A stretch of DNA of 53,021 nt from contig AZWL01000031.1 in assembly GCA_000514715.1 (NCBI GenBank), positions 1 through 53,021 of the forward strand. Reading direction: 5' to 3'. The notes beneath the pieces are model-generated. The model searched no databases, was not told the origin of the DNA, and was given only the letters and a program-made list of their open reading frames with translations. Positions 35,804-44,398 of this stretch are shown piece after piece. The DNA is from Streptomyces sp. CNH099 (GTDB taxonomy: Bacteria > Actinomycetota > Actinomycetes > Streptomycetales > Streptomycetaceae). Positions within the stretch are counted from its first letter, which is position 1, and each line of letters opens with the position of its first letter. The translations under genes were made by a program, and so were the position numbers.

Positions 35804-36486
35804 GAGGGCGGATCCAGCCGGTAGCCCACGCCCCGGACGGTCTTGATCAGGGTGGGCGCGGACGGCACGTCCTCGACCTTCGCGCGCAGCCGCTGCACGC
35901 AGGCGTCCACCAGCCGGGAGTCGCCCAGGTAGTCGTGTTCCCAGACCAGCTGCAGCAGCTGCTGGCGGGACAGCGCCTGCCCGGGCCGGCGGCTCAGCTC
36001 CAGCAGCAACCGCAGTTCCGTCGGCGTCAGTTGCAGATGCTCGCCGTCCTTCGTGACCGTCATCGCCGAGCGGTCGATGACGACGTTCCCGAACGTCGCC
36101 GAGTCCGTCGTCTCCCGCTCGCCGCGGCGCAGCACCGCGCGGATGCGGGCGTCCAGCACCCGTCCCTGCACGGGCTTGACGACGTAGTCGTCGGCGCCCG
36201 ACTCCAGCCCGACGACCACGTCGATGTCGTCGCTGCGCGCGGTCAGCAGGATGATCGGCAGCTGGTCGGTGCGCCGGATGCGGCGGCACACCTCGAAGCC
36301 GTCGATGCCCGGCAGCATGACGTCCAGCACGATCAGGTCGGGCCGCTGCTCACGCAGCAGCTTCAACCCGTCCTCACCGGTCGCCGCGGCGGTCACGCGG
36401 TGGCCCTGGCGGGAGAGGGACATCTCCAGCGCGGTGCGGATGGCGTCGTCGTCCTCGATCAGCAACAGAGAAGGCACGCGGGTCAT
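35800..36486 (-). CDS. afsQ1: Response regulator AfsQ1
   Basis: This 228-aa OmpR-type regulator has the acidic pocket EDDD (residues 11-14), phosphoacceptor Asp55 (VLDVMLPGIDGFEVCRRIR), the conserved Thr in LLTARSDD and Lys in VVKPV. The winged-helix domain runs from about 135 to the end (LTPTELRLLLELSRRPGQALSRQQLLQLVW, TLIKTVRGVGYRLD). I start at ATG 36486; GTG 36477 is also likely because known AfsQ1 begins MPSLLLIEDDDA. It is divergent from sigQ, a known AfsQ1 target. A GTGAC half-site at 36587-36591 lies between them. Confidence 0.9.
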   Translation of the reverse strand: MTRVPSLLLIEDDDAIRTALEMSLSRQGHRVTAAATGEDGLKLLREQRPDLIVLDVMLPGIDGFEVCRRIRRTDQLPIILLTARSDDIDVVVGLESGADDYVVKPVQGRVLDARIRAVLRRGERETTDSATFGNVVIDRSAMTVTKDGEHLQLTPTELRLLLELSRRPGQALSRQQLLQLVWEHDYLGDSRLVDACVQRLRAKVEDVPSAPTLIKTVRGVGYRLDPPS

Positions 36487-36696
36487 TCTGGCAGGGAGGG
36501 CCGGAAGGGGCGAGTTCGCCGTCATCGCGGCCGGTGGCGGGCCCGCGGGGGCCGGGGTAAGGGGCGCGCTTCCCTGTTGCACGCCTGTGACAGTCGGCGG
36601 ACAGCGCGATGAAGTCGGGACGCCAGGATTTCAGACGTCGGGCAAGCCCGGCACGGAAAGCCGACCGAAGCAGACTCCACCGACGGGGGGCGTGAG

Positions 36697-37599
36697 ATGA
36701 ACGCACTGCACGACAGCACCACCAGCGCAGCGGTTCACACGCGCCTGCACGCCAAGGGGGGAAGTGCTGAGGGGATGGCTCCCGCCCGCGCCGTGCGCGG
36801 AGCGGGGGAGTCCGGTGCCGCGAACGCGCGGGGGTGCGGCCGCGGCACCGGGCGTCGTCCTCCGTACATGGTCGCCATCGGGGGCGGCACGGGACCCGGG
36901 GGAGCCGGCGCACCGCCGGCGGGGACCGGGCTGCCCGCGGACCGAGGGGGGAACACCGGGGGAAACACCGCGGGGGACGACGGCACGGCCGGGGGGGACA
37001 GCGGGAGGAAGGGGGCGTACGGAGAGGTGCCGGGGGAACCGGCCGGCGCGCAGGCCGGGGCCGCCGCGGAGGCGGACAGCACCGCGGCGTTCACCGCCTA
37101 CGTCGCCGAGCGGCGCGCCTCTCTGTACGCCACCGCCTACCACCTGACCGGCGACCGGTTCGAGGCGGAGGACCTGCTGCAGAGCGCGCTGTTCTCCACC
37201 TACCGGGCCTGGGACCGGATCAGCGACAAGGCGGCGGTGGGGGGATACCTCCGCCGGACGATGACGAACCTGCACATCAGCGCGTGGCGCCGGCGCAAGC
37301 TCGCGGAGTACCCGACCGAGGAACTCCCCGAGTCGGCGGGGGAGTCGGACGCCATGCGCGGCACGGAGCTGCGCGCGGTGCTCTGGCAGGCGCTGGCGCG
37401 GCTGCCCGAGATGCAGCGCACGATGCTCGTGCTGCGCTACTACGAGGGCAGGACCGACCCGGAGATCGCCGACGTGCTGGGGATCAGCGTGGGGACCGTG
37501 AAGAGCAGCATCTGGCGCTCGCTGCGCCGGCTGCGCGACGACGAGGCGCTGAGCTTCGGGCGGGACCGGGAGGAGTCGTTCGAGGAACTCGTGGCCTGA
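36697..37599 (+). CDS. sigQ: ECF sigma factor SigQ
   Basis: This 300-aa sigma factor of the SigE-like group begins with about 125 low-complexity residues rich in Gly and Ala. Region 2 (FTAYVAERRASLYATAYHLTGDRFEAEDLLQSALFSTYRAWDRI) and region 4 (LPEMQRTMLVLRYYEGRTDPEIADVLGISVGTVKSSIWRSLRRLR) follow. In S. coelicolor SigQ sits next to afsQ1 and counteracts AfsQ1/Q2 effects on antibiotics. The divergent position here supports the name. The long N-terminus makes ATG 36697 uncertain; a later start close to region 2 cannot be ruled out. Confidence 0.85.
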   Translation: MNALHDSTTSAAVHTRLHAKGGSAEGMAPARAVRGAGESGAANARGCGRGTGRRPPYMVAIGGGTGPGGAGAPPAGTGLPADRGGNTGGNTAGDDGTAGGDSGRKGAYGEVPGEPAGAQAGAAAEADSTAAFTAYVAERRASLYATAYHLTGDRFEAEDLLQSALFSTYRAWDRISDKAAVGGYLRRTMTNLHISAWRRRKLAEYPTEELPESAGESDAMRGTELRAVLWQALARLPEMQRTMLVLRYYEGRTDPEIADVLGISVGTVKSSIWRSLRRLRDDEALSFGRDREESFEELVA

Positions 37600-37615
37600 C
37601 GGGCCGATGACCGGG

Positions 37616-37746
37616 ACGGGGGGACCCGGGGCCACGGGAGGGGAAAAACGGGGGAAATCGGGGGATACGGGGGAACGGGGGGCACGGGGGAAGACCGCGG
37701 GGCTGTACGGGGGCCGGGGGGCGCTCGGAGGCTCCGGGGGACAGGG
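37616..37746 (+). repeat. G-tract array downstream of sigQ
   Basis: About a dozen runs of four to six G are spaced by 3-6 other bases, many in units of 9-11 bp such as CGGGGGAAAT. The runs are on the sigQ-sense strand, so both DNA and the mRNA tail could fold into G-quadruplexes. No gene is present. A 19-bp hairpin follows directly. Confidence 0.75.
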
Positions 37747-37748
37747 GG

Positions 37749-37795
37749 ACGGTGCGGGGCCGGGCGCGCGGGGGGTGCGCCCGGCCCCGCACCGT
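37749..37795. terminator. Very strong 19-bp hairpin terminator
   Basis: The arms at 37749-37767 and 37777-37795 are perfectly complementary over 19 bp, with a 9-nt loop. They separate convergent sigQ and the aldehyde dehydrogenase gene, and can end both. Confidence 0.85.
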
Positions 37796-37825
37796 GTGCG
37801 CGACCGCGCCGGGGCGGGCGGGCCC

Positions 37826-38755
37826 TCAGTACGCCGAGCCGGCCACGCCCAGGCTGCCCGTCGGGTGCCAGACCGTCTTCGTCTCCAGGAACGCCGTCAG
37901 CCGCCCCGTGCCCGGGTCGGCCGTCCAGTCCGTCCCCCCGGGATCAGCGGACGGGCGCAGCACCCGCTTCAGGTTGTCCGCCGCGGCGACCTCCAGCTCC
38001 CGCGCCAGCTCCGCGTCCGCGCCGGTCAGGTCGATGGCGTTGACGTCCTGGTGCGCGGCGAGCGTCGGCGCGATCTCGGCGGTGCGGCCGGAGAGCACGT
38101 TGACGACGCCGCCCGGCACGTCCGACGTGGCCAGCACCTCCGCCAGCGACAGCGCCGGCAGCGGCCGCTCCTCCGCGGCGACCACGACCGCCGCGTTGCC
38201 GGTGGCGATCACCGGGGCGAGCACCGACACCAGACCCAGCAGCGCCGACTCCTGCGGCGCGACGACGGCGACGACGCCCGTCGGCTCCGGCGCGGACAGG
38301 TTGAAGTACGGCCCGGCGACCGGGTTCCCGGCGCCGGCGACCTGGGCGACCTTGTCGGTCCACCCCGCGTACCAGACCCAGCGGTCGATCGCCGCGTCCA
38401 CCTGCGCCGCCGACTTCGCCTTCGACAGCCCCTCGGCGTCGGCGACCTCCGCGGTGTACTGCTCGCGCCGCCCCTGCAGCATCTCCGCCACCCGGTAGAG
38501 CACCTGCCCGCGGTTGTACGCCGTGGCGCCGGACCAGCCGGCGACGGCCTTGCGGGCGGCGGCGACCGCGTCGCGGGCGTCCTTGCGGGAGGCGCGGGGG
38601 GCGTTGGCCAGCCACCGGCCCCTGCCCGCCGCGCCGCCGGCCGATTTCGCAGCGGTCACCTCGTACACCCGCCCGCTCTCCGAGCGGGGGAACTTCCCGC
38701 CCACGTACAGCTTGTAGGTCTTGAGGACCGACAGCCTCGCATCCGCCTGACTCAT
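37826..38755 (-). CDS. Truncated aldehyde dehydrogenase family protein lacking the catalytic segment
   Basis: This 309-aa protein matches the NAD-binding part of aldehyde dehydrogenases (KLYVGGKFPRSESGRVYEV, DAVAAARKAVAGWS, PTGVVAVVAPQES, LAPVIATGNAAVVVAAEERPLPALSLAEVL). It ends with FLETKTVWHPTG, which resembles the usual C-terminus. The middle with the catalytic Glu and Cys (LELGGK, GQVCCAG in its neighbour) is missing. Usual length is about 480 aa. The reading frame is clean, so it looks like an old internal deletion that is kept. It overlaps the full-length paralog upstream (ATGA), suggesting a structural or regulatory partner. Confidence 0.85.
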   Translation of the reverse strand: MSQADARLSVLKTYKLYVGGKFPRSESGRVYEVTAAKSAGGAAGRGRWLANAPRASRKDARDAVAAARKAVAGWSGATAYNRGQVLYRVAEMLQGRREQYTAEVADAEGLSKAKSAAQVDAAIDRWVWYAGWTDKVAQVAGAGNPVAGPYFNLSAPEPTGVVAVVAPQESALLGLVSVLAPVIATGNAAVVVAAEERPLPALSLAEVLATSDVPGGVVNVLSGRTAEIAPTLAAHQDVNAIDLTGADAELARELEVAAADNLKRVLRPSADPGGTDWTADPGTGRLTAFLETKTVWHPTGSLGVAGSAY

Positions 38756-40185
38756 CGCAGGTATGCCTCCAGCCCGTGGCGGCCGCCCTCGCGGCCGAAG
38801 CCCGACTCCTTGTAGCCGCCGAACGGCGACGCCGGGTCGAACTTGTTGAACGTGTTCGCCCACACGACGCCGGCGCGCAGCCGGTCGGCCACCGCCAGGA
38901 TCCGCGAGCCCTTCTCGGTCCACACCCCGGCGGACAGCCCGTAGGGGGTGTTGTTGGCCTTCGCCACCGCCTCCGCGGGGGTGCGGAACGTCAGCACCGA
39001 CAGCACCGGGCCGAAGATCTCCTCGCGGGCGACGCGGTGCGCCTGCGTCACGCCGGTGAAGAGCGTCGGCGCGAACCAGTAGCCGCTGGTGGGCAGTTCG
39101 CACGGCGCCGTCCAGCGCTCCGCGCCCTCCGCCTCGCCGGCCTCGGCCAGCTCCGTGATCCGGGCGAGCTGCTCGGGGGAGTTGACGGCGCCGATGTCGG
39201 TGTTCTTGTCCAGCGGGTCGCCCAGCCGCAGCGTGCCGAGCCGCCGTTTCAGCGACTCCAGCACCTCGTCGGCCACCGACTCCTGCACCAGCAGCCGGGA
39301 GCCGGCGCAGCACACCTGGCCCTGGTTGAAGAAGATGCCGCCGACGATGCCCTCGACGGCCTGGTCGACCGGCGCGTCGTCGAAGACGATGTTGGCGCCC
39401 TTGCCGCCCAGCTCCAGCGTGAGCCGCTTGTCGGTGCCGGCGACGGCGCGGGCGATCTCCTTGCCGACGGCCGTCGAGCCGGTGAACGCGACCTTGTCGA
39501 CGTCCGGGTGCGCGACGAGCGCCGCGCCGGCGTCCCCGTAGCCGGGGAGGATGTTGACCACGCCGGCCGGCAGCCCGGCCTGGCGGCAGATGTCGGCGAA
39601 GAACAGCGCGGACAGCGGGGTGGTCTCGGCCGGCTTCAGCACCACGGTGTTGCCGCAGGCCAGCGCCGGGGCGATCTTCCAGGCCAGCATCAGCAGCGGG
39701 AAGTTCCACGGGATGACCTGGCCGGCGACGCCCAGCGGCTTCGGGTCGGCCCCGAAGCCCGCGTAGCCGAGCTTGTCGGCCCAGCCGGCGTAGTAGAAGA
39801 AGTGCGCGGCGACCAGCGGCAGGTCGGCGTCCCGGGTCTCGCGGATCGGCTTGCCGTTGTCCAGCGTCTCCAGCACCGCCAGCTCGCGCGAGCGCTCCTG
39901 GATGATGCGGGCGATGCGGAACAGGTACTTGCCGCGCTCCGCGCCCGGCAGCGCCGACCAGGGGCCGAACGCCCGGCGGGCGGCGGCGACCGCCCGGTCC
40001 ACGTCGGCCTCGCCGGCCCGCGCGACCTCGGAGAGCACCTCCTCGGTGGCCGGGGCGACGGACTTGAAGACCCTGCCGTCGGCGGCCTCGGTGAACTCGC
40101 CGTCGATGAACAGGCCGTAGCTGGGGGCGATGTCGACGACCGAGCGGGACTCGGGCGCCGGCGCGTACTCGAAGAGCTTGGTCAT
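38752..40185 (-). CDS. Aldehyde dehydrogenase
   Basis: This 477-aa NAD(P)-dependent enzyme oxidises an aldehyde to a carboxylic acid. WNFPLLMLAWKIAPALACGNTVVLKPAE and FTGSTAVGKEI form the cofactor site, Glu258 in LELGGKGANI is the general base, and Cys292 in GQVCCAG is the nucleophile. It begins 6 bp after the deoC stop on the same strand. Acetaldehyde released by DeoC is therefore the most likely natural substrate. Its stop overlaps the truncated paralog gene. Confidence 0.92.
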   Translation of the reverse strand: MTKLFEYAPAPESRSVVDIAPSYGLFIDGEFTEAADGRVFKSVAPATEEVLSEVARAGEADVDRAVAAARRAFGPWSALPGAERGKYLFRIARIIQERSRELAVLETLDNGKPIRETRDADLPLVAAHFFYYAGWADKLGYAGFGADPKPLGVAGQVIPWNFPLLMLAWKIAPALACGNTVVLKPAETTPLSALFFADICRQAGLPAGVVNILPGYGDAGAALVAHPDVDKVAFTGSTAVGKEIARAVAGTDKRLTLELGGKGANIVFDDAPVDQAVEGIVGGIFFNQGQVCCAGSRLLVQESVADEVLESLKRRLGTLRLGDPLDKNTDIGAVNSPEQLARITELAEAGEAEGAERWTAPCELPTSGYWFAPTLFTGVTQAHRVAREEIFGPVLSVLTFRTPAEAVAKANNTPYGLSAGVWTEKGSRILAVADRLRAGVVWANTFNKFDPASPFGGYKESGFGREGGRHGLEAYLR

Positions 40186-40191
40186 CTCGGC

Positions 40192-41160
40192 TCAGTCCAC
40201 CGTCACGTAGTCGGGGCCGGAGTAGCGGCCGGTGCGCAGCTTCTGCCGCTGCATGAGCAGGTCGTTGAGCAGGCTGGAGGCGCCGAAGCGGAACCAGCGG
40301 TTGTCCAGCCAGTCGTCGCCGGCCGTCTCGTTCACCAGCACCAGGAACTTCACCGCGTCCTTGGCGGTGCGGATGCCGCCCGCGGGCTTCACCCCGACCT
40401 GCACGCCGGTGGCGGCGCGGTAGTCCCGCACGGCTTCGAGCAGGACCAGGGTGTTGGCGGGGGTGGCGTTGACGCCGACCTTGCCGGTCGAGGTCTTGAT
40501 GAAGTCCGCGCCGGCCAGCATGCCCAGCCAGCTCGCCCGCCGGATGTTGTCGTACGTGGACAGCTCGCCGGTCTCGAAGATCACCTTCAGCCGGGCCGTG
40601 CCGGCGGCCTCCCGCACCGCGCGGATCTGCTCGTAGACCTCCAGGTAGCGGCCGGCGAGGAACGCGCCGCGGTCGATGACCATGTCGATCTCGTCCGCGC
40701 CCGCGGCCAGCGCCGCGCGGGTGTCGGCGAGCTTCACCTCCAGGGCCGCGCGGCCGGAGGGGAAGGCGGTGGCGACCGAGGCGACCTGCACCCCGGAGCC
40801 GGCCAGCGCCCCGGCTGCGGTGGCGGCCAGGTCCGGGTACACGCAGACGGCCGCGACCTGCGGGGTCGTGCGGTCGGTCGGGTCGGGGGTACGGGCCTTG
40901 GCGCACAGCGAGCGCACCTTGCCGGGGGTGTCGGCACCCTCCAGCGTCGTCAGGTCGATCATCGAGACCGCCAGGTCCAGGGCGTACGCCTTGGCCGTGG
41001 TCTTGATGGAGCGGGTGCCCAGGGCGGCGGCGCGGGCCTCCAGACCGACCGGGTCGACGCCGGGCAGCCCGTGCAGGAAGCGGCGGAGCGCGCCGTCGGA
41101 GGCCGTCACGTCCGCGAGGGACGCCGGCGGGCCCGCGGCTGCGGTGGGTATGCGGGGCAT
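40192..41160 (-). CDS. deoC: Deoxyribose-phosphate aldolase
   Basis: This 322-aa class I aldolase splits 2-deoxyribose-5-phosphate into acetaldehyde and glyceraldehyde-3-phosphate. IDLTTLEG, VCVYPDLA, KLADTRAALAAGADEIDMVIDRGAFLAG, KVIFETGELS and DFIKTSTGK with the Schiff-base Lys are in the expected order, and GVKPAGGIRT supplies the second Lys. It is longer than the E. coli enzyme (259 aa) because of an N-terminal extension. ATG 41160 lies 19 bp from a near-perfect CTACGCGCGTAG palindrome. It leads an operon with two aldehyde dehydrogenase genes. Confidence 0.94.
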   Translation of the reverse strand: MPRIPTAAAGPPASLADVTASDGALRRFLHGLPGVDPVGLEARAAALGTRSIKTTAKAYALDLAVSMIDLTTLEGADTPGKVRSLCAKARTPDPTDRTTPQVAAVCVYPDLAATAAGALAGSGVQVASVATAFPSGRAALEVKLADTRAALAAGADEIDMVIDRGAFLAGRYLEVYEQIRAVREAAGTARLKVIFETGELSTYDNIRRASWLGMLAGADFIKTSTGKVGVNATPANTLVLLEAVRDYRAATGVQVGVKPAGGIRTAKDAVKFLVLVNETAGDDWLDNRWFRFGASSLLNDLLMQRQKLRTGRYSGPDYVTVD

Positions 41161-41179
41161 GGTCACCACACGAGCATAT

Positions 41180-41191
41180 CTACCCGCGTAG
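41180..41191. promoter_or_regulatory. Nucleoside-regulon operator variant before deoC
   Basis: CTACCCGCGTAG differs from the palindrome at one base. It lies 19 bp upstream of deoC. On the minus strand GATATGCTC follows at once, like the GATATGC after the transporter copy. Confidence 0.65.
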
Positions 41192-41289
41192 CGTCCCGGG
41201 GAGGGTACGTGCGGACCCGGGGGATCGATGCGGGACCGCAATACCGGTGCGATGTCCGGAATCCGGACCGTCGGGCAGAATACGGCGGC

Positions 41290-41967
41290 ATGAGCAAGGA
41301 CTCCCAGGCCGCCCGGCCGAAGTACGCCGACCGCGCCTACCGCTCCGTCGCCGGCATCGCCGCCGGCGTCCTCCTGCTCGTCCTCGGCGGCTGGCTCGGC
41401 GGCGACGCCGTGGTCCGCGGCAGCGGGCAGGCCCGGGCGGTCGCCCTGGCCGCGCTGGTCGCGGGGGTGCCGCTGGTGGTGGCGCTGACGCTGCGGCCGG
41501 TGGTGTACGCGAGCGAGGAGCGGCTGCGGGTGCGCAACCCGTTCCGCACGATCGTGGTCCCGTGGGGGCGGGTCGAGGAGATCCGGGCGCGCTACTCCAG
41601 CGAGGTCGTCACCGAGGACGCCACGTACCAGATGTGGGCCATCCCGGTCTCGATGCGCGCCCGCAAGAAGGCGAACCGCCGCCGCGACCGGGCGGCCGGC
41701 GGCGGGCTGTTCAGCCCGTCCAACCGCCTGGCGCTGTCGGACCCGGCGTTGCGCCGCCCGGGGGACACCGGTGCCGACCCGGACCCGGCGGCCGACGACC
41801 TGACCCCGTCGGGCGACAAGTCGATCCGCGAGCTGCGCGAGCTGGCCCACGTGTACGCCGACCGCGAGGGCGCGCAGGGCCCGGTGTCGGTGCGCTGGGC
41901 GTACGAGATCCTGGCCCCGGCGGTCGCCGGCGGCATCGCGCTGATCATCGCCATCGCCGTCGGCTGA
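41290..41967 (+). CDS. PH-domain (bPH_6-like) membrane protein
   Basis: This 225-aa protein has two N-terminal membrane helices (SVAGIAAGVLLLVLGGWLGG and ALAALVAGVPLVVALTL). A small beta-rich domain beginning PVVYASEERLRVRNPFRTIVVPWGRVEEIRARYSSEVV is typical of bacterial PH domains. One C-terminal helix follows (ILAPAVAGGIALIIAIAVG). A Arg-rich, then acidic linker lies between. It is divergent from deoC but I see no functional link. Function unknown. Confidence 0.82.
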   Translation: MSKDSQAARPKYADRAYRSVAGIAAGVLLLVLGGWLGGDAVVRGSGQARAVALAALVAGVPLVVALTLRPVVYASEERLRVRNPFRTIVVPWGRVEEIRARYSSEVVTEDATYQMWAIPVSMRARKKANRRRDRAAGGGLFSPSNRLALSDPALRRPGDTGADPDPAADDLTPSGDKSIRELRELAHVYADREGAQGPVSVRWAYEILAPAVAGGIALIIAIAVG

Positions 41968-42050
41968 CCCGGCGGGCCCCGGCCCGCTCCGCCCCCCCCG
42001 CTCCGCCCCCGGCCCGGCCGACCGCGCCCGGCCGTGCGCACCCGTACGGG

Positions 42051-43262
42051 TCAGCCGGGGCGTACCGCGCTGTGGATCGGCATGCTGTAGATCGACTCGG
42101 TGCGCACCGCGGCGCCGGGGCGCGGCGCGTGGAGCATGTGGCCGCCGCCGGTGTAGAGGCCGACGTGGCTGATGTCGTCGAAGAAGAAGACCAGGTCGCC
42201 GGGGCGCAGGTCGGAGACGGCCACGCGGGTGCCGAAGGTGACCTGGTCCCACGTCACGCGCGGGATCTCCACCCCGGCCGCCCGCCACGCGGCCTGCGTC
42301 AGCCCGGAGCAGTCCCACGCGTCCGGCCCGGTCGCGCCCCACACGTACGGCTCGCCCAGCTGCGCCTCGGCGAAGGCGATCGCGGCCCGGGCGCCCGCCG
42401 GGGCGGTGCCGTCGCCGGCGGGCGCGTCGGCCTCGCCGGTGATGGTCCCCTCGGCCAGCTCCTGCCGCTCCTCCTCCCGCTGCTCCCGCAGGCGGCGCTG
42501 CTCGGCGGCCTCGAGCCGGGCGTGCTCGCGGGCGCGGCGCTCGGCCTCGGCGCGCTCCGCGCGCTCCAGCCTGTCGAACTCGGCCCGCTCGCGGTCGCCG
42601 AGGTCCGCCTTCAGCTCGCGGGCCTCGGCGAGCTTGGCCCGCAGCGCCCTCTCCCGGCCGCGCAGCGTCGTCTCGCGGTCCCGGAGCCTGTCGACGGCGG
42701 CGGCCGCGGCCCTGCTCCGCTGACGGGCCTCCCGCTGCCGCTCGGTGAACTCGCCCAGGGAGTGGTGCTGCCGCTCCGACAGCCGGCTCAGCAGGTGGCG
42801 GTGGTCGGCGTAGCCCTGCGGGTCGGCCGCCAGCAGCAGAACGGCCGCCTGCGACAGGCCGGTTGCGCCGGTGCGGTACTGGGTGGTGACGTAGCCGGTC
42901 AGCGTGCGGCGGGCCTCGTTCACCCGCGCGGTCGCCCGGGCGGCGGCCGCGAGTCGGCGGTCGGCGCGCCGCCGCTGCTCGTCGGCCGCCGCCTCGGCCT
43001 CGTTGAGCCGCTGCCCCGCGACGCTCGCCTGCCGGTCCAGTACGCGGACGCGGTCGCGCACCTCGGCGGCCCGCCGCGCGGCCTCCTCGGCCCGCTCCCG
43101 CTGCTCGGCGACGGCGGACGGGCCGTCGCGGCCGTCGCCGTCGCCCGGCTCGTCCGCGCCGGCGGACTGCGTCAGCAGGATGGCGGCGGCCAGGACGGCG
43201 GCGCCCAGGACCCCGGAGCGTGAACGGCCGCGGGCAGGACGCGTACTTCCCGGAGTGACCAA
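42051..43262 (-). CDS. Secreted NlpC/P60 peptidoglycan endopeptidase with coiled coil
   Basis: This 403-aa protein hydrolyses stem peptides of peptidoglycan. TTG 43262 is chosen because AAGGAG lies 9 nt upstream, and it gives a normal signal peptide (VLGAAVLAAAILLTQSAGA). A long, charged coiled coil fills about residues 45-285, as in RipA-like and other septal hydrolases. The NlpC/P60 domain has Cys318 (DAWDCSGL), His366 (DISHVGLY) and His378 (MLHAPRPG). The coiled coil may keep the enzyme inactive or bind a partner. It lies downstream of the methyltransferase gene on the same strand, 153 bp apart. Confidence 0.9.
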   Translation of the reverse strand: MVTPGSTRPARGRSRSGVLGAAVLAAAILLTQSAGADEPGDGDGRDGPSAVAEQRERAEEAARRAAEVRDRVRVLDRQASVAGQRLNEAEAAADEQRRRADRRLAAAARATARVNEARRTLTGYVTTQYRTGATGLSQAAVLLLAADPQGYADHRHLLSRLSERQHHSLGEFTERQREARQRSRAAAAAVDRLRDRETTLRGRERALRAKLAEARELKADLGDRERAEFDRLERAERAEAERRAREHARLEAAEQRRLREQREEERQELAEGTITGEADAPAGDGTAPAGARAAIAFAEAQLGEPYVWGATGPDAWDCSGLTQAAWRAAGVEIPRVTWDQVTFGTRVAVSDLRPGDLVFFFDDISHVGLYTGGGHMLHAPRPGAAVRTESIYSMPIHSAVRPG

Positions 43263-43415
43263 GGCCGGAGGCTCCTTCCGCGGGCGGACCGTTCGAGCGT
43301 GCGCGGACGAGCTGAACGGGCCGGCTCTGCCACGTGTCGAGGAGGGAAACGCCACCCCGAACCGCTACCCGCCCCCGCCGCATCCCCAACCTCACGGGGC
43401 AGTACAGCTATACAG

Positions 43416-44264
43416 CTAGGGCTTGCGCGCGATGCCCCCGTACACCGAGACCTGCGCGTCGGTGACGGCGTCGGCACTGCCGACGCTGACCGGCTCGGGA
43501 CGCCAGCGCGGCAGGGACTGGACGCCCGGCTCCACCAGTTCGAGCCCGTGGAAGAACCGCTCGATCTCCGGCTTGGAGCGGACCTGCATCGTCACGCCGC
43601 TCTTGCGGTAGACGGCCGCCACACCGGCCCACGCCCCGGGGTCGTAGTCCCCGGTCAGGTGGGACAGCGCCAGGTGGCTCCCGGGCGGCAGGGCGTCGAG
43701 CAACCGGCCGACGATGCCCGCCGGATCGTCGTCGTCGCCGATGAAGTGCAGGATGGCGATGAGCAGCAGGGCGACGGGCTGGTCCAGGTCGAGGGTCTCG
43801 CGCAGCTCGGGTGAGTCGAGGATCGCGTCGACGTCCCGCAGGTCCGCGTCGATGTACTTCGTTCTTCCCGCCGGGCTGCTGGTCAGCAGCGCCCGGGCGT
43901 GGGTGAGCACGATGGGGTCGTTGTCCACGTAGACGATGCGCGCGTCCGGGGCGACGGCCTGGGCGACCTCGTGGACGTTGGGAGAGGTGGGCAGGCCGGT
44001 GCCGATGTCGAGGAACTGGCGTATCCCGGCCTCTGCGGCCAGGTAGTGCACCGCCCGCCTGAGGAAGGACCGGTTCTCGCGGGGCGGGATGAGGCTGTTG
44101 GGGTTGGCCCGCATGCCCTCCTCGGCGGCCTTCCGGTCCGACGCGTAGTTGTCCTTGCCGCCCAGCAGGTAGTCGTAGACCCGGGCCGGATGCGGCCGGT
44201 CGGTGCCCAGGTCGCGGACCTGCTCCGGCGGACGCTCCCGGTGAGGCTGTTCGGGCTCGGACAT
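43416..44264 (-). CDS. SAM-dependent methyltransferase (DUF574 family)
   Basis: This 282-aa protein belongs to the actinobacterial DUF574 group. RPHPARVYDYLLGGKDNYASDRKAAE is its N-terminal hallmark, FLDIGTGLPTSPNVHEVAQ the SAM loop, VYVDNDPIVLTHARALL and DADLRDVDAIL the next two motifs, and SHLTGD a late one. GGAG stands 7-8 nt before the ATG. Streptomyces has many copies. Substrates are mostly unknown, and I can add none. Confidence 0.9.
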   Translation of the reverse strand: MSEPEQPHRERPPEQVRDLGTDRPHPARVYDYLLGGKDNYASDRKAAEEGMRANPNSLIPPRENRSFLRRAVHYLAAEAGIRQFLDIGTGLPTSPNVHEVAQAVAPDARIVYVDNDPIVLTHARALLTSSPAGRTKYIDADLRDVDAILDSPELRETLDLDQPVALLLIAILHFIGDDDDPAGIVGRLLDALPPGSHLALSHLTGDYDPGAWAGVAAVYRKSGVTMQVRSKPEIERFFHGLELVEPGVQSLPRWRPEPVSVGSADAVTDAQVSVYGGIARKP

Positions 44265-44398
44265 CTCGCTCCGTTCCGTGAGGGCCGACGTCCGTAATCT
44301 ACCGCCCCGGACGCACCGAGGAGCGGGAGAGCCGCATCTGGACACGCACCCCGTCCGGCCCTCCCGGACCGCCCGGACCCGCGAACAGCTCCCGGGCG

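Noticed and set aside
36487..36696. Full AfsQ1 box (GTnAC-N6-GTnAC) between afsQ1 and sigQ
   Set aside because: Only one clear half-site, GTGAC at 36587-36591, is present; the second half does not match well.
37826..40906. A fused 1026-aa frame joining antisense-like sequence to the short aldehyde dehydrogenase
   Set aside because: The region upstream of ATG 38755 is the full aldehyde dehydrogenase in another frame; the start and the 4-nt overlap are clear.
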